From Bacillus sp. J37 (GTDB lineage Bacteria > Bacillota > Bacilli > Bacillales > Bacillaceae), in the NCBI RefSeq assembly GCF_000518865.1, contig NZ_JAEK01000049.1, positions 1 through 36,970 on the forward strand: a stretch of 36,970 bases of DNA, in the 5' to 3' direction. The notes under the pieces are model-generated. The model was not told the DNA's origin and did not search any database. It saw only the letters and a program-made list of their open reading frames with translations. The translations under genes were made by a program, and so were the position numbers. This document shows, one piece after another, positions 1 through 7,656 of the stretch (position 1 is the stretch's first letter; each line of letters begins with the position of its first letter).

Positions 1-125
1 AAATAGGGGTTCAGTCGGAAATCTTTATTATAACTCGAACGGAAGAATGCGGATTTGAGGAGCGGGATTTCGGAAGGGTTTATTTGGGGTATACATAGGA
101 GGAAAGAAGAATTTAGTTTGGTTTG
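1..125. repeat. Left-end repeat, imperfect inverted copy of the right end
   Basis: Read against the reverse complement of about 36860-36970, this stretch aligns by eye with gaps. Shared blocks include TCGGAAATNTTTATT near the outer edge and TCGGAAGNGTTTA followed by TACATAGGAG further in. It contains no gene. It is either one end of a large element or a dispersed intergenic repeat at which the contig breaks. Confidence 0.5.
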
Positions 126-215
126 TAATATTTCATCTATAATATGGAAAATAGAGAAAAGAGTGCAGTAGAGCATTACGTACTCAATCTTAACTCAGTT
201 TTATAGATTCAAGTA

Positions 216-239
216 ATAAAAAGGAGAATGTTCTCCTTT
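216..239 (-). terminator. Intrinsic terminator of the interrupted minus-strand gene
   Basis: A 9-bp perfect stem (AAAGGAGAA at 220-228, TTCTCCTTT at 231-239) with a 2-nt loop is followed on the minus strand by TTATT. It lies about 40 bp beyond the stop codon at 280. Confidence 0.65.
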
Positions 240-279
240 AGGTCTTTTATTTCCTTTCGTATTCAATGTCACCGATAAT

Positions 280-884
280 CTATTTTTCTTCTGCTAAAGT
301 TTTCAAATCCTTAAACTTTTTCAGAGTCAAAAGCTCTGTATTGTGAGACTTTAATATCTCATGTAAGGCTTCCTCTGGCGAAACAACCCTCCCATAATCT
401 TTTTCTCCTTGCCATTGTGTACCGTAAATGAGTACATACCTGCCATCTTTTAGCTTAGTGATACCCAAATGCCTTCCTACTCCACCATTTGTCCAATTGT
501 GACCATCCCAATAATCAAGGATTTCATTGTATTTAACCCTTGTTACTACTTTGGTATAAATGACTGTATTAGAATGTACATTTTTGCTCGTCTAAGCATG
601 TACACTTTTGCTTGTTATAAGGCTATCTATACAAGTGAGTGCATAATTACAACTTGACATGGAGCCTCTGCGGGCATGACTATACAGCCAAAAAGCCAGC
701 AATAACAAGGGCCGGCTAGCAAATCAAGGCTATCATGCCCGCCACTCCATGTAAAGTTGTAATATACAGGGGAAATCAAAAATGTACATGGTTAAACGAA
801 CGTTTTTGTACATTCTTAATTAAGCATTTGTACTTTGGAATGGAATTCGTCTTCGAACACATTGATTCGATATAAAGTTGTCAT
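280..884 (-). pseudogene. Small unknown gene split by a MITE-like insertion
   Basis: The 5' part starts at ATG 882-884 after AAAGGA and encodes MTTLYRINVFEDE and nine more residues (22 in all) before a TAA formed at the junction with the insertion. The 3' part resumes at 570 with a coherent reading NTVIYTKVVTRVKYNEIL, then a W/G-rich stretch (DYWDGHNWTNGG) and the charged C-terminal 62 residues ending at 280. The net 251-bp insertion (247 bp plus a 4-bp duplication) shifts the frame; removing it restores MLNTVIY and a protein of about 117 residues. The 62-residue piece alone would need a TTG start at 468. I do not recognise the family. A terminator follows at 216-239. Confidence 0.75.
572..818. 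mobile_element. 247-bp MITE-like non-autonomous insertion
   Basis: The outer ends are inverted repeats (GAATGTACA at 572-580, TGTACATTC at 807-815). On both sides a second TGTACA-type motif follows about 20 bp further in. Inside, arms at about 643-681 and 729-765 form a second long inverted repeat (TTACAACTT, CATGGAG, CGGGCATGA and their complements), so most of the element folds back on itself. ATTA at 568-571 and at 819-822 is a 4-bp duplication, and the flanking gene becomes continuous when the element is removed. There is no transposase ORF. The repeated sites near each end recall IS21-family ends, but that family assignment is a guess. Confidence 0.75.
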
Positions 885-1035
885 ATTCACATCATTCCTT
901 TCATTTTTTATTCATTATCATCATATCGTGTTGAGATTTATATCAATACTAAAAAAAGTTCGAGCTGGTTCTAGCTCAAAGAGTTTGACTGTAAATTTGA
1001 TATTATTTGCTTGGTATGGGGAGCCTGTTCCTTAT

Positions 1036-1081
1036 CCGAAGGTTTTTCCGGTATTTTTCCCGGCAGACCTTCGGTTTTTTT
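1036..1081 (+). terminator. Orphan intrinsic terminator
   Basis: CCGAAGGT (1036-1043) pairs with ACCTTCGG (1067-1074), with further GC pairing inside, and is followed by a run of seven T. No plus-strand gene precedes it, so it may be the remnant of a lost gene or attenuator. Confidence 0.6.
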
Positions 1082-1670
1082 GTGTAAAATTCGTTGGGGT
1101 TCCAATTGTAGTCCAATCCCATTTTCAATCAAAATTCAATCCGAATCCAATCGTTTTTTTAATTCTATATTCCTCCAATCCTTTGTTCAGCAAGGGTTTA
1201 GTCCAACTCAAGTTCTTTTTCAGTTGGTTTCCTCACGCTATTGAATCGGTATCCTTTCTAGTGTTTTTTTCACACGTTTTAAATCAAATGGCCCCTCACC
1301 ATCTACTCCGTATTTATTCGAAAAGGAACGAAATTTTTTTATAAAAATCATTGCGAAATCGGTACAATTTTGGGCGAAAATCGGGAAAAAGGCGGGAACG
1401 TAATTATTCTATAACAGAAAATGGAAGGTAATGTGAAGGGGGCGTGTGGGAAGGTTAATTATTCGATTGGGGACATAGTAGATGGACTTGGATTTTCATA
1501 AATGAGGTAAATGGAGATAGGGATTGTTTGTACCTGATGTTCAAAGTAATTGATAATGGGGATACTAACTAAAGAAATAAATGGACGGAGAAAAAAGAAA
1601 CCCCCTCCTAAATTACTTAGGAAGATTTGTTTGATGGATCACACTGTATGTAATGCGTACTAGCACAACT

Positions 1671-1885
1671 ATATAGTTGCTACTTTCTACTTCCCCATGC
1701 TAAATAGTTGGTATCCGAACGGCAAAGGTATCGGGAAGGAGCAGCGGGCAACCCATATGTATTCAATCCTTAAACAATTAGTTGTTTTCATCACAAATCA
1801 ATCAAAATTCAGGCTAGATTCCATTAGCGGGTCCAGTTTTGTTTCTGTTGTTCAATAATTATATAATCCTTTGTCCAATAAGGAT
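1671..1885. repeat. Dispersed intergenic repeat, copy A
   Basis: This block resembles 13359-13600 in order and spacing: a TAGTTG/TAGCTG-CTACTTTC block, TAAATAGTTGGT, AACGGCAAAGG, CGGGAAG, GAGCAGCGG, GCGGGTCCAGT and CCTTTGTCCA or CCTTGTCCA. It is non-coding. A looser partial match lies at about 1117-1200. Confidence 0.6.
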
Positions 1886-1972
1886 CCAATCATCTAAACT
1901 GCTTTTCTTTTCGTTTAAAATTCCTAATAAATAAAACCCAGAAGTCCTGCTCCATTAATTATGGAAGCATAT

Positions 1973-2001
1973 TTGACAATAATAAAAGATGCAAGTAAAA
2001 T
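1973..2001 (+). promoter_or_regulatory. Sigma-A promoter of the tetR-type gene
   Basis: TTGACA at 1973-1978, a 17-bp spacer, and TAAAAT at 1996-2001. Its transcription start would fall at the edge of the operator-like palindrome, consistent with autorepression. Confidence 0.65.
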
Positions 2002-2010
2002 AAAACGTAT

Positions 2011-2042
2011 AATCAATATTTTGATTGTACAATCAATATTTT
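2011..2042. promoter_or_regulatory. Probable TetR-family operator
   Basis: A perfect 16-bp palindrome TTGATTGTACAATCAA (2021-2036) lies between two direct copies of AATCAATATTTT (2011-2022 and 2031-2042). It sits between the promoter and the TetR-family gene, the usual place for an autoregulatory operator. Confidence 0.55.
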
Positions 2043-2083
2043 ATTTGGATAAGTAATATGATTTAAAGGAGATGTTTTTAAAA

Positions 2084-2680
2084 ATGGGTGAATCTTTTAT
2101 TGCGGAAGCACGAAGAGAGCAGATTATTCAATCTTGTATTGACACACTTGAAGAAGTTGGTTATACAAAAGTGAGTTTAACTAAAATTGCCAAAAAGGCA
2201 AAGGTGAGCACAGGTTTAATTTCTTATCATTTTTCCGACAAGATGGATTTAATTAATCAAACTTTACTGTACTTGTTAGAAAAAAAATTGGATTTTATTA
2301 GTGGAAAAGTGGTTCAAGAGGAAACACCTACTTCGCAATTAACTGCATATATTGAAGCGTGTTTGGCTTATCAAGTGGCTAACTTTAAATATAATATCGC
2401 ATTAATTGAGATTGTCTTTAATGTTGAAAATGAAGAAGGAATTCCATTCTATAGAGCTGACAATGGGGAAGAAGACGAAGATCCAATATATACATTGCTC
2501 AAAGAGATTCTATTAGATGGGCAACAAAAGAAGGAGTTTTCTAATCAGTTTGATGTTGAAATGATCTGTGTCCTGATTCAAGGAGCAATTGAGGAAAGTA
2601 TGCTTAAACATAATAAAACCTTTAGTTTTGAGAAATATAAAAATGAATTAATTAAAATGGTGTTAAAAATAGTCATATAG
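2084..2680 (+). CDS. TetR/AcrR-family transcriptional regulator
   Basis: Predicted repressor of about 198 residues. The N-terminal ~60 residues form a TetR helix-turn-helix: REQIIQSCIDTLEEVGYTK, then LTKIAKKAKVSTGLISYHF, with the family's typical SYHF at the end of the recognition helix. The C-terminal part is an all-helical ligand/dimer domain of unknown ligand. An upstream in-frame ATG at 2072 touches the GGAG itself, so ATG 2084, 12 nt after AAAGGAG, is the better start. It carries its own promoter and palindromic operator and is followed after 62 bp by a membrane protein gene that it may control. The family call is firm; target and effector are unknown. Confidence 0.88.
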   Translation: MGESFIAEARREQIIQSCIDTLEEVGYTKVSLTKIAKKAKVSTGLISYHFSDKMDLINQTLLYLLEKKLDFISGKVVQEETPTSQLTAYIEACLAYQVANFKYNIALIEIVFNVENEEGIPFYRADNGEEDEDPIYTLLKEILLDGQQKKEFSNQFDVEMICVLIQGAIEESMLKHNKTFSFEKYKNELIKMVLKIVI

Positions 2681-2742
2681 CACTAATTTAGGAAATAGAA
2701 TCATCTATTAAAAAAAATAGAATGAAGGAGTAAAAAAATAAT

Positions 2743-3417
2743 ATGAAAGATACATCCACAATTGGTATGGGTTTCTTGGAAAAGCTCTTTGCTGTTTTAT
2801 TTCCTATTGTGTTAGGAACGATTGGTTGGTTTCTTCCAAGATTATTGGATTTCATCATAAAAATTCCGCTTTTTAATGATTCAAAGGTCATTGTACTCTT
2901 GGAGTCACTTGACCCTTTTTGGACTTCTATTGTCTTGATGATTATAGGTGCGATTATAGGGGTTCTTTTGTCATTAACAGTCTATAGTGAAGCCTTGAAA
3001 GTGAGTATTAGTGATACAGAAATTTTGATTAATAAAGATGATAAAGAAAATAGAATTAACAGTTCAGACGTAAAAGAAATCTTTATGGAGGATCAAACAG
3101 TTATCATTACAGGTAATAAAGGACAAGAATTATTGAGAGAAAAGACAGACATAAAAAAAGGAATCATACGAGAAAAATTCCTGAATCATCACTATCCTTG
3201 GAGTGAACAGGATTCATATGCCGATCAATATAAACTCTGGACGCTTGAAGATCGCACGGTTGGAGAAAATGTCTATGCCATCTTATATGAACGTAGGAAT
3301 GCAATTAGAGAAGGAGATAAGAAAAAAATAAAACATTTAAGAATGGACTTAAATGAACTTGGAATAGTTGTGAAAGATGAGGGAGAGGTTCAATATATAC
3401 GTAATATTCATAACTAA
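2743..3417 (+). CDS. YqeB-like two-helix membrane protein
   Basis: 224 residues. Two hydrophobic segments, about residues 11-33 (FAVLFPIVLGTIGWFLPRLL) and 58-80 (SIVLMIIGAIIGVLLSL), anchor a hydrophilic C-terminal domain of about 140 residues that should face the cytoplasm. The layout and the GWFLPRLL segment resemble B. subtilis YqeB-type proteins of unknown function; I make this match from memory. GAAGGAG lies just upstream of the ATG. It follows the TetR-family gene on the same strand without an obvious terminator, so the two probably form a regulator-target pair. Any role in drug or envelope stress is inference. Confidence 0.6.
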   Translation: MKDTSTIGMGFLEKLFAVLFPIVLGTIGWFLPRLLDFIIKIPLFNDSKVIVLLESLDPFWTSIVLMIIGAIIGVLLSLTVYSEALKVSISDTEILINKDDKENRINSSDVKEIFMEDQTVIITGNKGQELLREKTDIKKGIIREKFLNHHYPWSEQDSYADQYKLWTLEDRTVGENVYAILYERRNAIREGDKKKIKHLRMDLNELGIVVKDEGEVQYIRNIHN

Positions 3418-3463
3418 TATTGTCTCTATTATTTCAAAAAATATGATTTGGATGTGATGAGTA

Positions 3464-4369
3464 ATGAGTAAAACAAAAAAGGAAGTATTGGAAATTGCAG
3501 AAAAACATGGTCTCCAATTGATAGAGGACTTTTTTGTTTTTAATGAATCTGGATTAGACTTTCAGGTGGTATTTGCTAAGGATCAGGAAGGAAAAGAATG
3601 GGTGCTGCGTATTCCGAGGCGGTTTGATGTATTCCCTAGAACAAAGGCAGAAAAAACAGCACTGGACTTAATAAACAAGTATGCTAGTTTTGAAGCTCCT
3701 GATTGGGGAATTTACACAGAAGAGCTGATAGCGTATAAAAAGTTAAATGGAGTTCCAGCAGGAACCATTGATCCTGAAGCTAAAAGATATGTTTTTGAAA
3801 TTGATGAAAATAATATACCGAAATGTTTTTATCAGACGCTTGGAAAAGTATTGGCTACACTTCATAGCATTCCAAGGGAGAAAGCATCTGAAGCAGGTGT
3901 TATAGTTCAAACACCAGAGGAAGTAAAACAAATCATGAAGAATCGTATGGATGCGGTTAAGGAAAAATTTGGTGTGGGAGAGCCGTTATGGAATAGATGG
4001 CAGACGTGGTTGAATGATGAAGAAATATGGCCAAAAGAAACCGGACTGATTCATGGAGATTTGCACCCAGGACATATCCTCGTTGAAAGTTCAGGAAATG
4101 TAACGGGGTTAATTGATTGGACAGAAGCAAAGGTAGCTGATATTTCCACTGATTTCGTTGGCCATTACAGAGTATTTGGTGAAGAAGGTCTTGATACACT
4201 TATCAAGGCTTACAAAGAAGCTGGAGGGTATCATTGGCCTAAGATGAGGGAACATATTATTGAATTAAATGCTGCTTACCCTGTTGGAATTGCCGAATTT
4301 GCCTTAATATCTGGGATGGATGAATATATTCAGATGGCAAATAAAGAATTAGGTTTAGCTGGAATGTAA
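3464..4369 (+). CDS. mph: Macrolide 2'-phosphotransferase (Mph family)
   Basis: 301 residues, the usual Mph length. These cytoplasmic kinases inactivate macrolides by phosphorylating the desosamine 2'-hydroxyl, mostly using GTP. The catalytic loop HGDLHPGH is at residues 197-204 and the metal-binding IDWTEAK at 217-223. The N-terminal lobe has the family's WVLRIPRR (about 46-53), where the strand lysine of eukaryotic kinases is replaced by the Mph pattern. A weak GGATGTGATG precedes the ATG. No leader ORF is visible in the 46-bp gap after the membrane protein gene. Family membership is firm; which macrolides it accepts cannot be read from sequence. Chromosomal mph genes of this kind are common in the Bacillus cereus group and relatives. 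Confidence 0.88.
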   Translation: MSKTKKEVLEIAEKHGLQLIEDFFVFNESGLDFQVVFAKDQEGKEWVLRIPRRFDVFPRTKAEKTALDLINKYASFEAPDWGIYTEELIAYKKLNGVPAGTIDPEAKRYVFEIDENNIPKCFYQTLGKVLATLHSIPREKASEAGVIVQTPEEVKQIMKNRMDAVKEKFGVGEPLWNRWQTWLNDEEIWPKETGLIHGDLHPGHILVESSGNVTGLIDWTEAKVADISTDFVGHYRVFGEEGLDTLIKAYKEAGGYHWPKMREHIIELNAAYPVGIAEFALISGMDEYIQMANKELGLAGM

Positions 4370-4486
4370 TTTGAAATTACATTAAGTAGCGGGTAGTGGA
4401 CGCAGGGACATGGGGACAGGACTCGGATTAGTTATTGCCAAAAGTTTAATGGTAAAAATGAATATGAAGATGAGGTGTCATTAATT

Positions 4487-4909
4487 ATGAAACCAAGAAT
4501 CACAGTAATCACATTAGGTGTAGATGATTTGGAAAAAGCATTAGAATTCTACCGTGATGGATTGGGACTACCCACAGAAGGTATTGTAGGTAAAGAATTT
4601 GAGCATGGAGCAGTAGCCTTTTTTGAACTACAATCAGGTTTGAAACTTGCTATTTGGAAACGAGAAGATATTGCATATGAGGCAAAAGTTACACAGGCTC
4701 CAGCAAGTCCTACTGAATTTACAATTGGTCACAATGTAAATAGTAAAGAAGAAGTAGATAAGGTATTAGAACAAGCCGAAAAAGCGGGTGCAACAATAAC
4801 GGACCCTGCACACAACACTTTTTGGGGTGGATATTCCGGTCACTTTCAGGACCCGGATGGGCATTTGTGGGAAGTAGTCTGGAACCCAGCTTGGGAGATA
4901 GAGGAATAG
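4487..4909 (+). CDS. VOC-superfamily (glyoxalase/bleomycin-resistance fold) protein
   Basis: About 140 residues with two beta-alpha-beta-beta-beta halves typical of a single VOC unit. It opens with ITVITLGVDDLEKALEFYRDGLG and ends with WGGYSGHFQDPDGHLWEVVWNP, the classic YF-DPDGH-WE motif that carries a metal-ligand Glu. A GTG at 4475 is in frame, but ATG 4487 is 9-10 nt from GATGAGG and matches the normal family start. The substrate is unknown: family members include thiol transferases, dioxygenases and drug-binding proteins. Its place between resistance genes suggests detoxification, but this is only context. Confidence 0.85.
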   Translation: MKPRITVITLGVDDLEKALEFYRDGLGLPTEGIVGKEFEHGAVAFFELQSGLKLAIWKREDIAYEAKVTQAPASPTEFTIGHNVNSKEEVDKVLEQAEKAGATITDPAHNTFWGGYSGHFQDPDGHLWEVVWNPAWEIEE

Positions 4910-4950
4910 ACATGTGTTAAGGAAAGAGTATTATAGGGGATGTTTAAATT

Positions 4951-5682
4951 ATGAAACAAAACAAATATGATGATGCTGTGTTTTTTTCTGAATATGAAAA
5001 AATGCCAAGATCAGTTAAAGGGCTTGAAGGTGCAGGAGAATGGCCGGTTTTAAAATCCTTATTTCCAGAGTTGAAAAATAAGAGTGTACTTGACTTGGGG
5101 TGCGGATTCGGTTGGCATTGTCGATACGCACGTGAACACCAAGCAAGTTCGGTAATTGGAGTAGATATATCCGAAAAAATGCTTGAAACAGCCCGTGAAA
5201 AAACAGATGATCCTTTAATTACGTATATTAAAATGCCAATTGAAGACATCAATTTTTCGGACGCACAATTTGACGTAGTGATCAGTTCTTTAGCTTTTCA
5301 CTATATTAAATCGTTTGATACTATTTGCGAAAAAGTTTATCAATATTTAAAACCTGGAGGTTCTTTTATTTTTTCCGTGGAACATCCGATTTTTACTTCT
5401 CGGGACGAACAAGATTGGTATTATGATGATCAAGGAAATCGCCTTCATTGGCCAGTGGATAATTACCAATCAGAAGAAGTACGTAATACAACTTTTCTAA
5501 CCGAGAATGTGATCAAATATCACCGTACAATTTCTACTTATATTAATGATTTAATTCATATAGGTTTTAAAATAAAAGCGGTTAAGGAACCTATGGCTAC
5601 GGAAGAAATGGTAAGGAATGATCCAGGGATGAAAGATGAAAACAGAAGACCCATGTTTTTAATCATTTCAGTAGAAAAGTAA
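4951..5682 (+). CDS. Class I SAM-dependent methyltransferase
   Basis: 243 residues. Motif I is VLDLGCGFGWH (46-56), followed by the acidic residue of motif II in VIGVDISEKML, then FDVVISSLAFHYI (motif IV) and LKPGGSFIFSVEHP (motif VI). The EHPIFTSRDEQDWYYD segment is typical of a Bacillus family of UbiE/MenG-like small-molecule methyltransferases with unknown substrates. It follows the VOC gene by 41 bp with a GGGGATG site upstream. A 12-bp imperfect hairpin (5717-5750) ends the unit. Methylation of a drug or metabolite is possible but not shown. Confidence 0.85.
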   Translation: MKQNKYDDAVFFSEYEKMPRSVKGLEGAGEWPVLKSLFPELKNKSVLDLGCGFGWHCRYAREHQASSVIGVDISEKMLETAREKTDDPLITYIKMPIEDINFSDAQFDVVISSLAFHYIKSFDTICEKVYQYLKPGGSFIFSVEHPIFTSRDEQDWYYDDQGNRLHWPVDNYQSEEVRNTTFLTENVIKYHRTISTYINDLIHIGFKIKAVKEPMATEEMVRNDPGMKDENRRPMFLIISVEK

Positions 5683-5716
5683 TAGTAATAGTTTGCTAAA
5701 TAAAAAGTACACAAAT

Positions 5717-5750
5717 AGAAATCTGAGAACAGTAATTTTCTGAGATTTCT
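5717..5750 (+). terminator. Hairpin after the methyltransferase gene
   Basis: AGAAATCTGAGAA (5717-5729) can pair with TTCTGAGATTTCT (5738-5750) with a single G-G mismatch. There is no good T-run, so it is a weak terminator or an mRNA-stability hairpin ahead of the adenylyltransferase gene. Confidence 0.4.
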
Positions 5751-5799
5751 TCGTATACGGCACATAAACTACTTTTCAACAAATTGGAGGATTAATACA

Positions 5800-6657
5800 A
5801 TGAGAAGTGAACAAGAAATGAAGAATTTGCTCATTAGTTTTGCTAAGAACGATAATCGAATTCGCTTGGTAACTTTGGAAGGTTCACGTGCAAACAAAAA
5901 CATTCCCCGTGATTCATTGCAGGATTATGATATTTCTTATTTTGTAACAGATATGGATTCCTTCAAAAAGAATGATGAATGGCTGAATGTTTTTGGGAAA
6001 CGTTTGATAATGCAAAAACCGGAAGACATGGAGCTTTTTCCGCCGGAGTTAGGGCATTGGTTTTCCTACCTTATGCTATTTGAAGATGGCAATAGAATTG
6101 ACTTAACACTTATTCCGATAAACGAAGTAGATGATTACTTTTCTAATAGTGATGGGCTAGTAGAAGTCCTACTTGATAAGGGTGGTCTTGTCAAAAATAA
6201 AGTGGTCGCAAATGATCGGAAGTATTGGATTAAAAAGCCCACAGCAAGAGAATTTGATGATTGCTGCAATGAATTTTGGTGGGTTTCTACATATGTAGTA
6301 AAGGGATTGGCTAGAAAAGAAATTCTATTTACAATTGACCATTTGAACGAGATAGTACGGCCTAATCTGTTAAGAATGATGTCTTGGCAAATAGGATTAG
6401 AGCGAGGGTTTACCTTTAGTGTGGGGAAAAACTATAAATTTATTGAACAGTATTTACCGAAAGATGATTGGGAAACATTACTCACAACTTATTCTGAGAG
6501 TAGCTACTCAAACATGTGGAAGTCTTTATTTACTTGTTATGAGTTATTTAGAAAATACTCTAAATCTGTGGCAGAAAGTCTTGGATATAAGTATCCAGAT
6601 TATGACGAGGCCATCACGAAGTATACGCAAAACATTTATCAGTCATTGAATGAGTAA
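5800..6657 (+). CDS. aadK: Aminoglycoside 6-adenylyltransferase, AadK/ANT(6) family
   Basis: 285 residues, full length for AadK/ANT(6)-I. The enzyme transfers AMP from ATP to the 6-position of streptomycin. The nucleotidyltransferase signature is LEGSRANKN (26-34) followed by LQDYDISYFV (40-49), giving the two metal-binding aspartates; the third comes from the DGNRIDLTLIP strand. The C-terminal half is the helical substrate domain (EFWWVSTYVVKGLARKE). TTGGAGG lies 10 nt before the ATG. It converges on the cat gene, sharing the 6658-6777 gap. Enzyme class is firm; the activity range is inferred from the family. Confidence 0.92.
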   Translation: MRSEQEMKNLLISFAKNDNRIRLVTLEGSRANKNIPRDSLQDYDISYFVTDMDSFKKNDEWLNVFGKRLIMQKPEDMELFPPELGHWFSYLMLFEDGNRIDLTLIPINEVDDYFSNSDGLVEVLLDKGGLVKNKVVANDRKYWIKKPTAREFDDCCNEFWWVSTYVVKGLARKEILFTIDHLNEIVRPNLLRMMSWQIGLERGFTFSVGKNYKFIEQYLPKDDWETLLTTYSESSYSNMWKSLFTCYELFRKYSKSVAESLGYKYPDYDEAITKYTQNIYQSLNE

Positions 6658-6717
6658 TAAAGGTCAAATATAGGTGAGCTAATCAGAACTAGGTAAAGAT
6701 AGGGTTTGAATATAATT

Positions 6718-6746
6718 AAGAAAAGGAGTCACCAAAGCAACTCCTT
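6718..6746 (-). terminator. Terminator of the cat gene
   Basis: On the minus strand AAGGAGT and ACTCCTT form a 7-bp stem around a 10-nt loop, followed by TTCTTAATT. It lies about 30 bp past the cat stop codon and can also stop readthrough from the convergent aadK gene. Confidence 0.6.
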
Positions 6747-6777
6747 AACTAAATTTATTAAGCTACATCATCAATAC

Positions 6778-7428
6778 TTATGAGAGCCAATCAAGGCAGT
6801 TATTAGAAAGTTGCTGTAGTTCCTCTATAAAAATACTAGCATGAAATCCATCACAAACCGCATGATGTACCTGTAAAGAAATAGGCAATAATATTTTATC
6901 TTCCTGATTACAGTATTTTCCGCCAGTAATTATTGGTAATAAGTAGTTATGATTATTATTTACGTTTAGGTTGAAGCCAGTAAAACTAACCCATGGAATA
7001 CTAGATATAGGAAAGGAATTCTCTGGTACATTTTCTTTTATGAAAAATCCTTTAACCTCTGAATATTGTTTCATATCGTCTTGAAAGTTTTTATAGAAGA
7101 CAGGAAATTCATCAGAGAATTCGGTCCATATGCTTGAGAATGATTTGTTATCATTATGGAAGATTGTATAGCTAGGCAACAAACTTTCCCAATAACCCAG
7201 AGTACCATCATCTTTTAAGCAAGTTCTAAATTCTTTATGAGAATTTACTATTCTAGTGACCATGTAAATAAAGGATGGATATAGCTTTATCCCTTTGTTC
7301 CTGAGCTGTTCCAATAACGTTGTAATATCTATATTTGCTGTAATACTAAATGTGCACTTCTGATTTAAGTAATGCTCGAAATACGGCAATCTATCCCATT
7401 TTTCTTTTTCAATTAGATTAAATTTCAT
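6778..7428 (-). CDS. cat: Chloramphenicol O-acetyltransferase, type A
   Basis: 216 residues, the standard type A CAT length. The trimeric enzyme acetylates the 3-hydroxyl of chloramphenicol with acetyl-CoA. The catalytic motif HHAVCDGFH is at 188-196. Other family marks are the N-terminal WDRLPYFEHYLNQKCTFSIT and the IPWVSFTGFNLN strand. The ATG at 7426-7428 is 8 nt from a perfect AGGAGG that is buried in a 15-bp hairpin. A 9-codon leader ORF overlaps the hairpin, as in inducible Gram-positive cat genes, so expression is very likely drug-inducible at translation. It is the only minus-strand gene in the resistance cluster and is divergent from the APH-family gene. Confidence 0.95.
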   Translation of the reverse strand: MKFNLIEKEKWDRLPYFEHYLNQKCTFSITANIDITTLLEQLRNKGIKLYPSFIYMVTRIVNSHKEFRTCLKDDGTLGYWESLLPSYTIFHNDNKSFSSIWTEFSDEFPVFYKNFQDDMKQYSEVKGFFIKENVPENSFPISSIPWVSFTGFNLNVNNNHNYLLPIITGGKYCNQEDKILLPISLQVHHAVCDGFHASIFIEELQQLSNNCLDWLS

Positions 7429-7433
7429 TTGAT

Positions 7434-7472
7434 TAGCCTCCTAAAAATGTGTTTTTGATTTTTAGGAGGCTA
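7434..7472 (-). promoter_or_regulatory. cat translational attenuator hairpin
   Basis: Perfect 15-bp inverted repeat: TAGCCTCCTAAAAAT (7434-7448) and ATTTTTAGGAGGCTA (7458-7472) with a 9-nt loop. In the minus-strand mRNA it sequesters the AGGAGG of cat. A ribosome stalled on the leader ORF would open it, as shown for cat-86 and pC194 cat. Confidence 0.92.
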
Positions 7473-7491
7473 ACTTGTCTGCTTTCACCAA
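7462..7491 (-). CDS. cat leader peptide MVKADKLAS
   Basis: Nine codons starting at TTG (7489-7491), after GAGGTGAGGG, and ending at TAA (7462-7464), so its last codons and stop lie inside the attenuator stem. The peptide MVKADKLAS closely resembles the cat-86 leader MVKTDKISS, whose nascent chain inhibits peptidyl transferase and places the stalled ribosome on codon 6. A GTG start at 7488 is also possible. This is the sensor for chloramphenicol induction; the mechanism is inferred from cat-86. Confidence 0.88.
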   Translation of the reverse strand: MVKADKLAS

Positions 7492-7524
7492 TACCCTCAC
7501 CTCATAAATAATGCTTTAAATAAG

Positions 7525-7553
7525 ATACTAAATCATTTGAAATTCATATTCAA
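7525..7553 (-). promoter_or_regulatory. cat promoter
   Basis: On the minus strand TTGAAT (7548-7553), a 17-bp spacer and TAGTAT (7525-7530) lie upstream of the leader peptide, leaving about 25-30 nt of 5' leader before its start codon. Confidence 0.7.
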
Positions 7554-7591
7554 CCATTCTAATACGCATATGTATGGCTTTTTACAATAAT

Positions 7592-7620
7592 TAAAGGGCA
7601 ACCTCGAATTGTGTTATACT
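7592..7620 (+). promoter_or_regulatory. Possible extended -10 promoter of the APH-family gene
   Basis: TGT followed by TATACT (7615-7620) is an extended -10 element; the -35 region is poor. It lies about 37 bp before the phosphotransferase start and is divergent from the cat promoter. Confidence 0.45.
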
Positions 7621-7656
7621 TTTTCCGTGTTGTAAGTTTTTACTGGAGGGGCTAGG

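Larger units (their letters stand above)
885..1972. other. Gene-poor intergenic region
   Basis: I find no convincing gene. The open frames at 835-1344 and 1011-1244 lack a ribosome binding site and a protein-like composition, and they run through a terminator hairpin and repeat sequence. The region holds the terminator at 1036-1081, a possible partial repeat at about 1117-1200 and a fuller intergenic repeat at 1671-1885. Confidence 0.6.

Noticed and set aside
469-657. 62-codon plus-strand ORF
   Set aside because: It lies across the antisense of the interrupted gene and the insertion end; no ribosome binding site.
835-1344. 169-codon and nested 77-codon plus-strand ORFs
   Set aside because: Phe/Ser/Leu-rich translation of AT-rich DNA, no ribosome binding site, and the frames run through a terminator hairpin and repeat sequence.
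4389-4430. G-rich run containing GGGACATGGGGACAGG
   Set aside because: Resembles REP-type GGGGACAGG repeats of Firmicutes, but a single unpaired copy is not enough to call an element.
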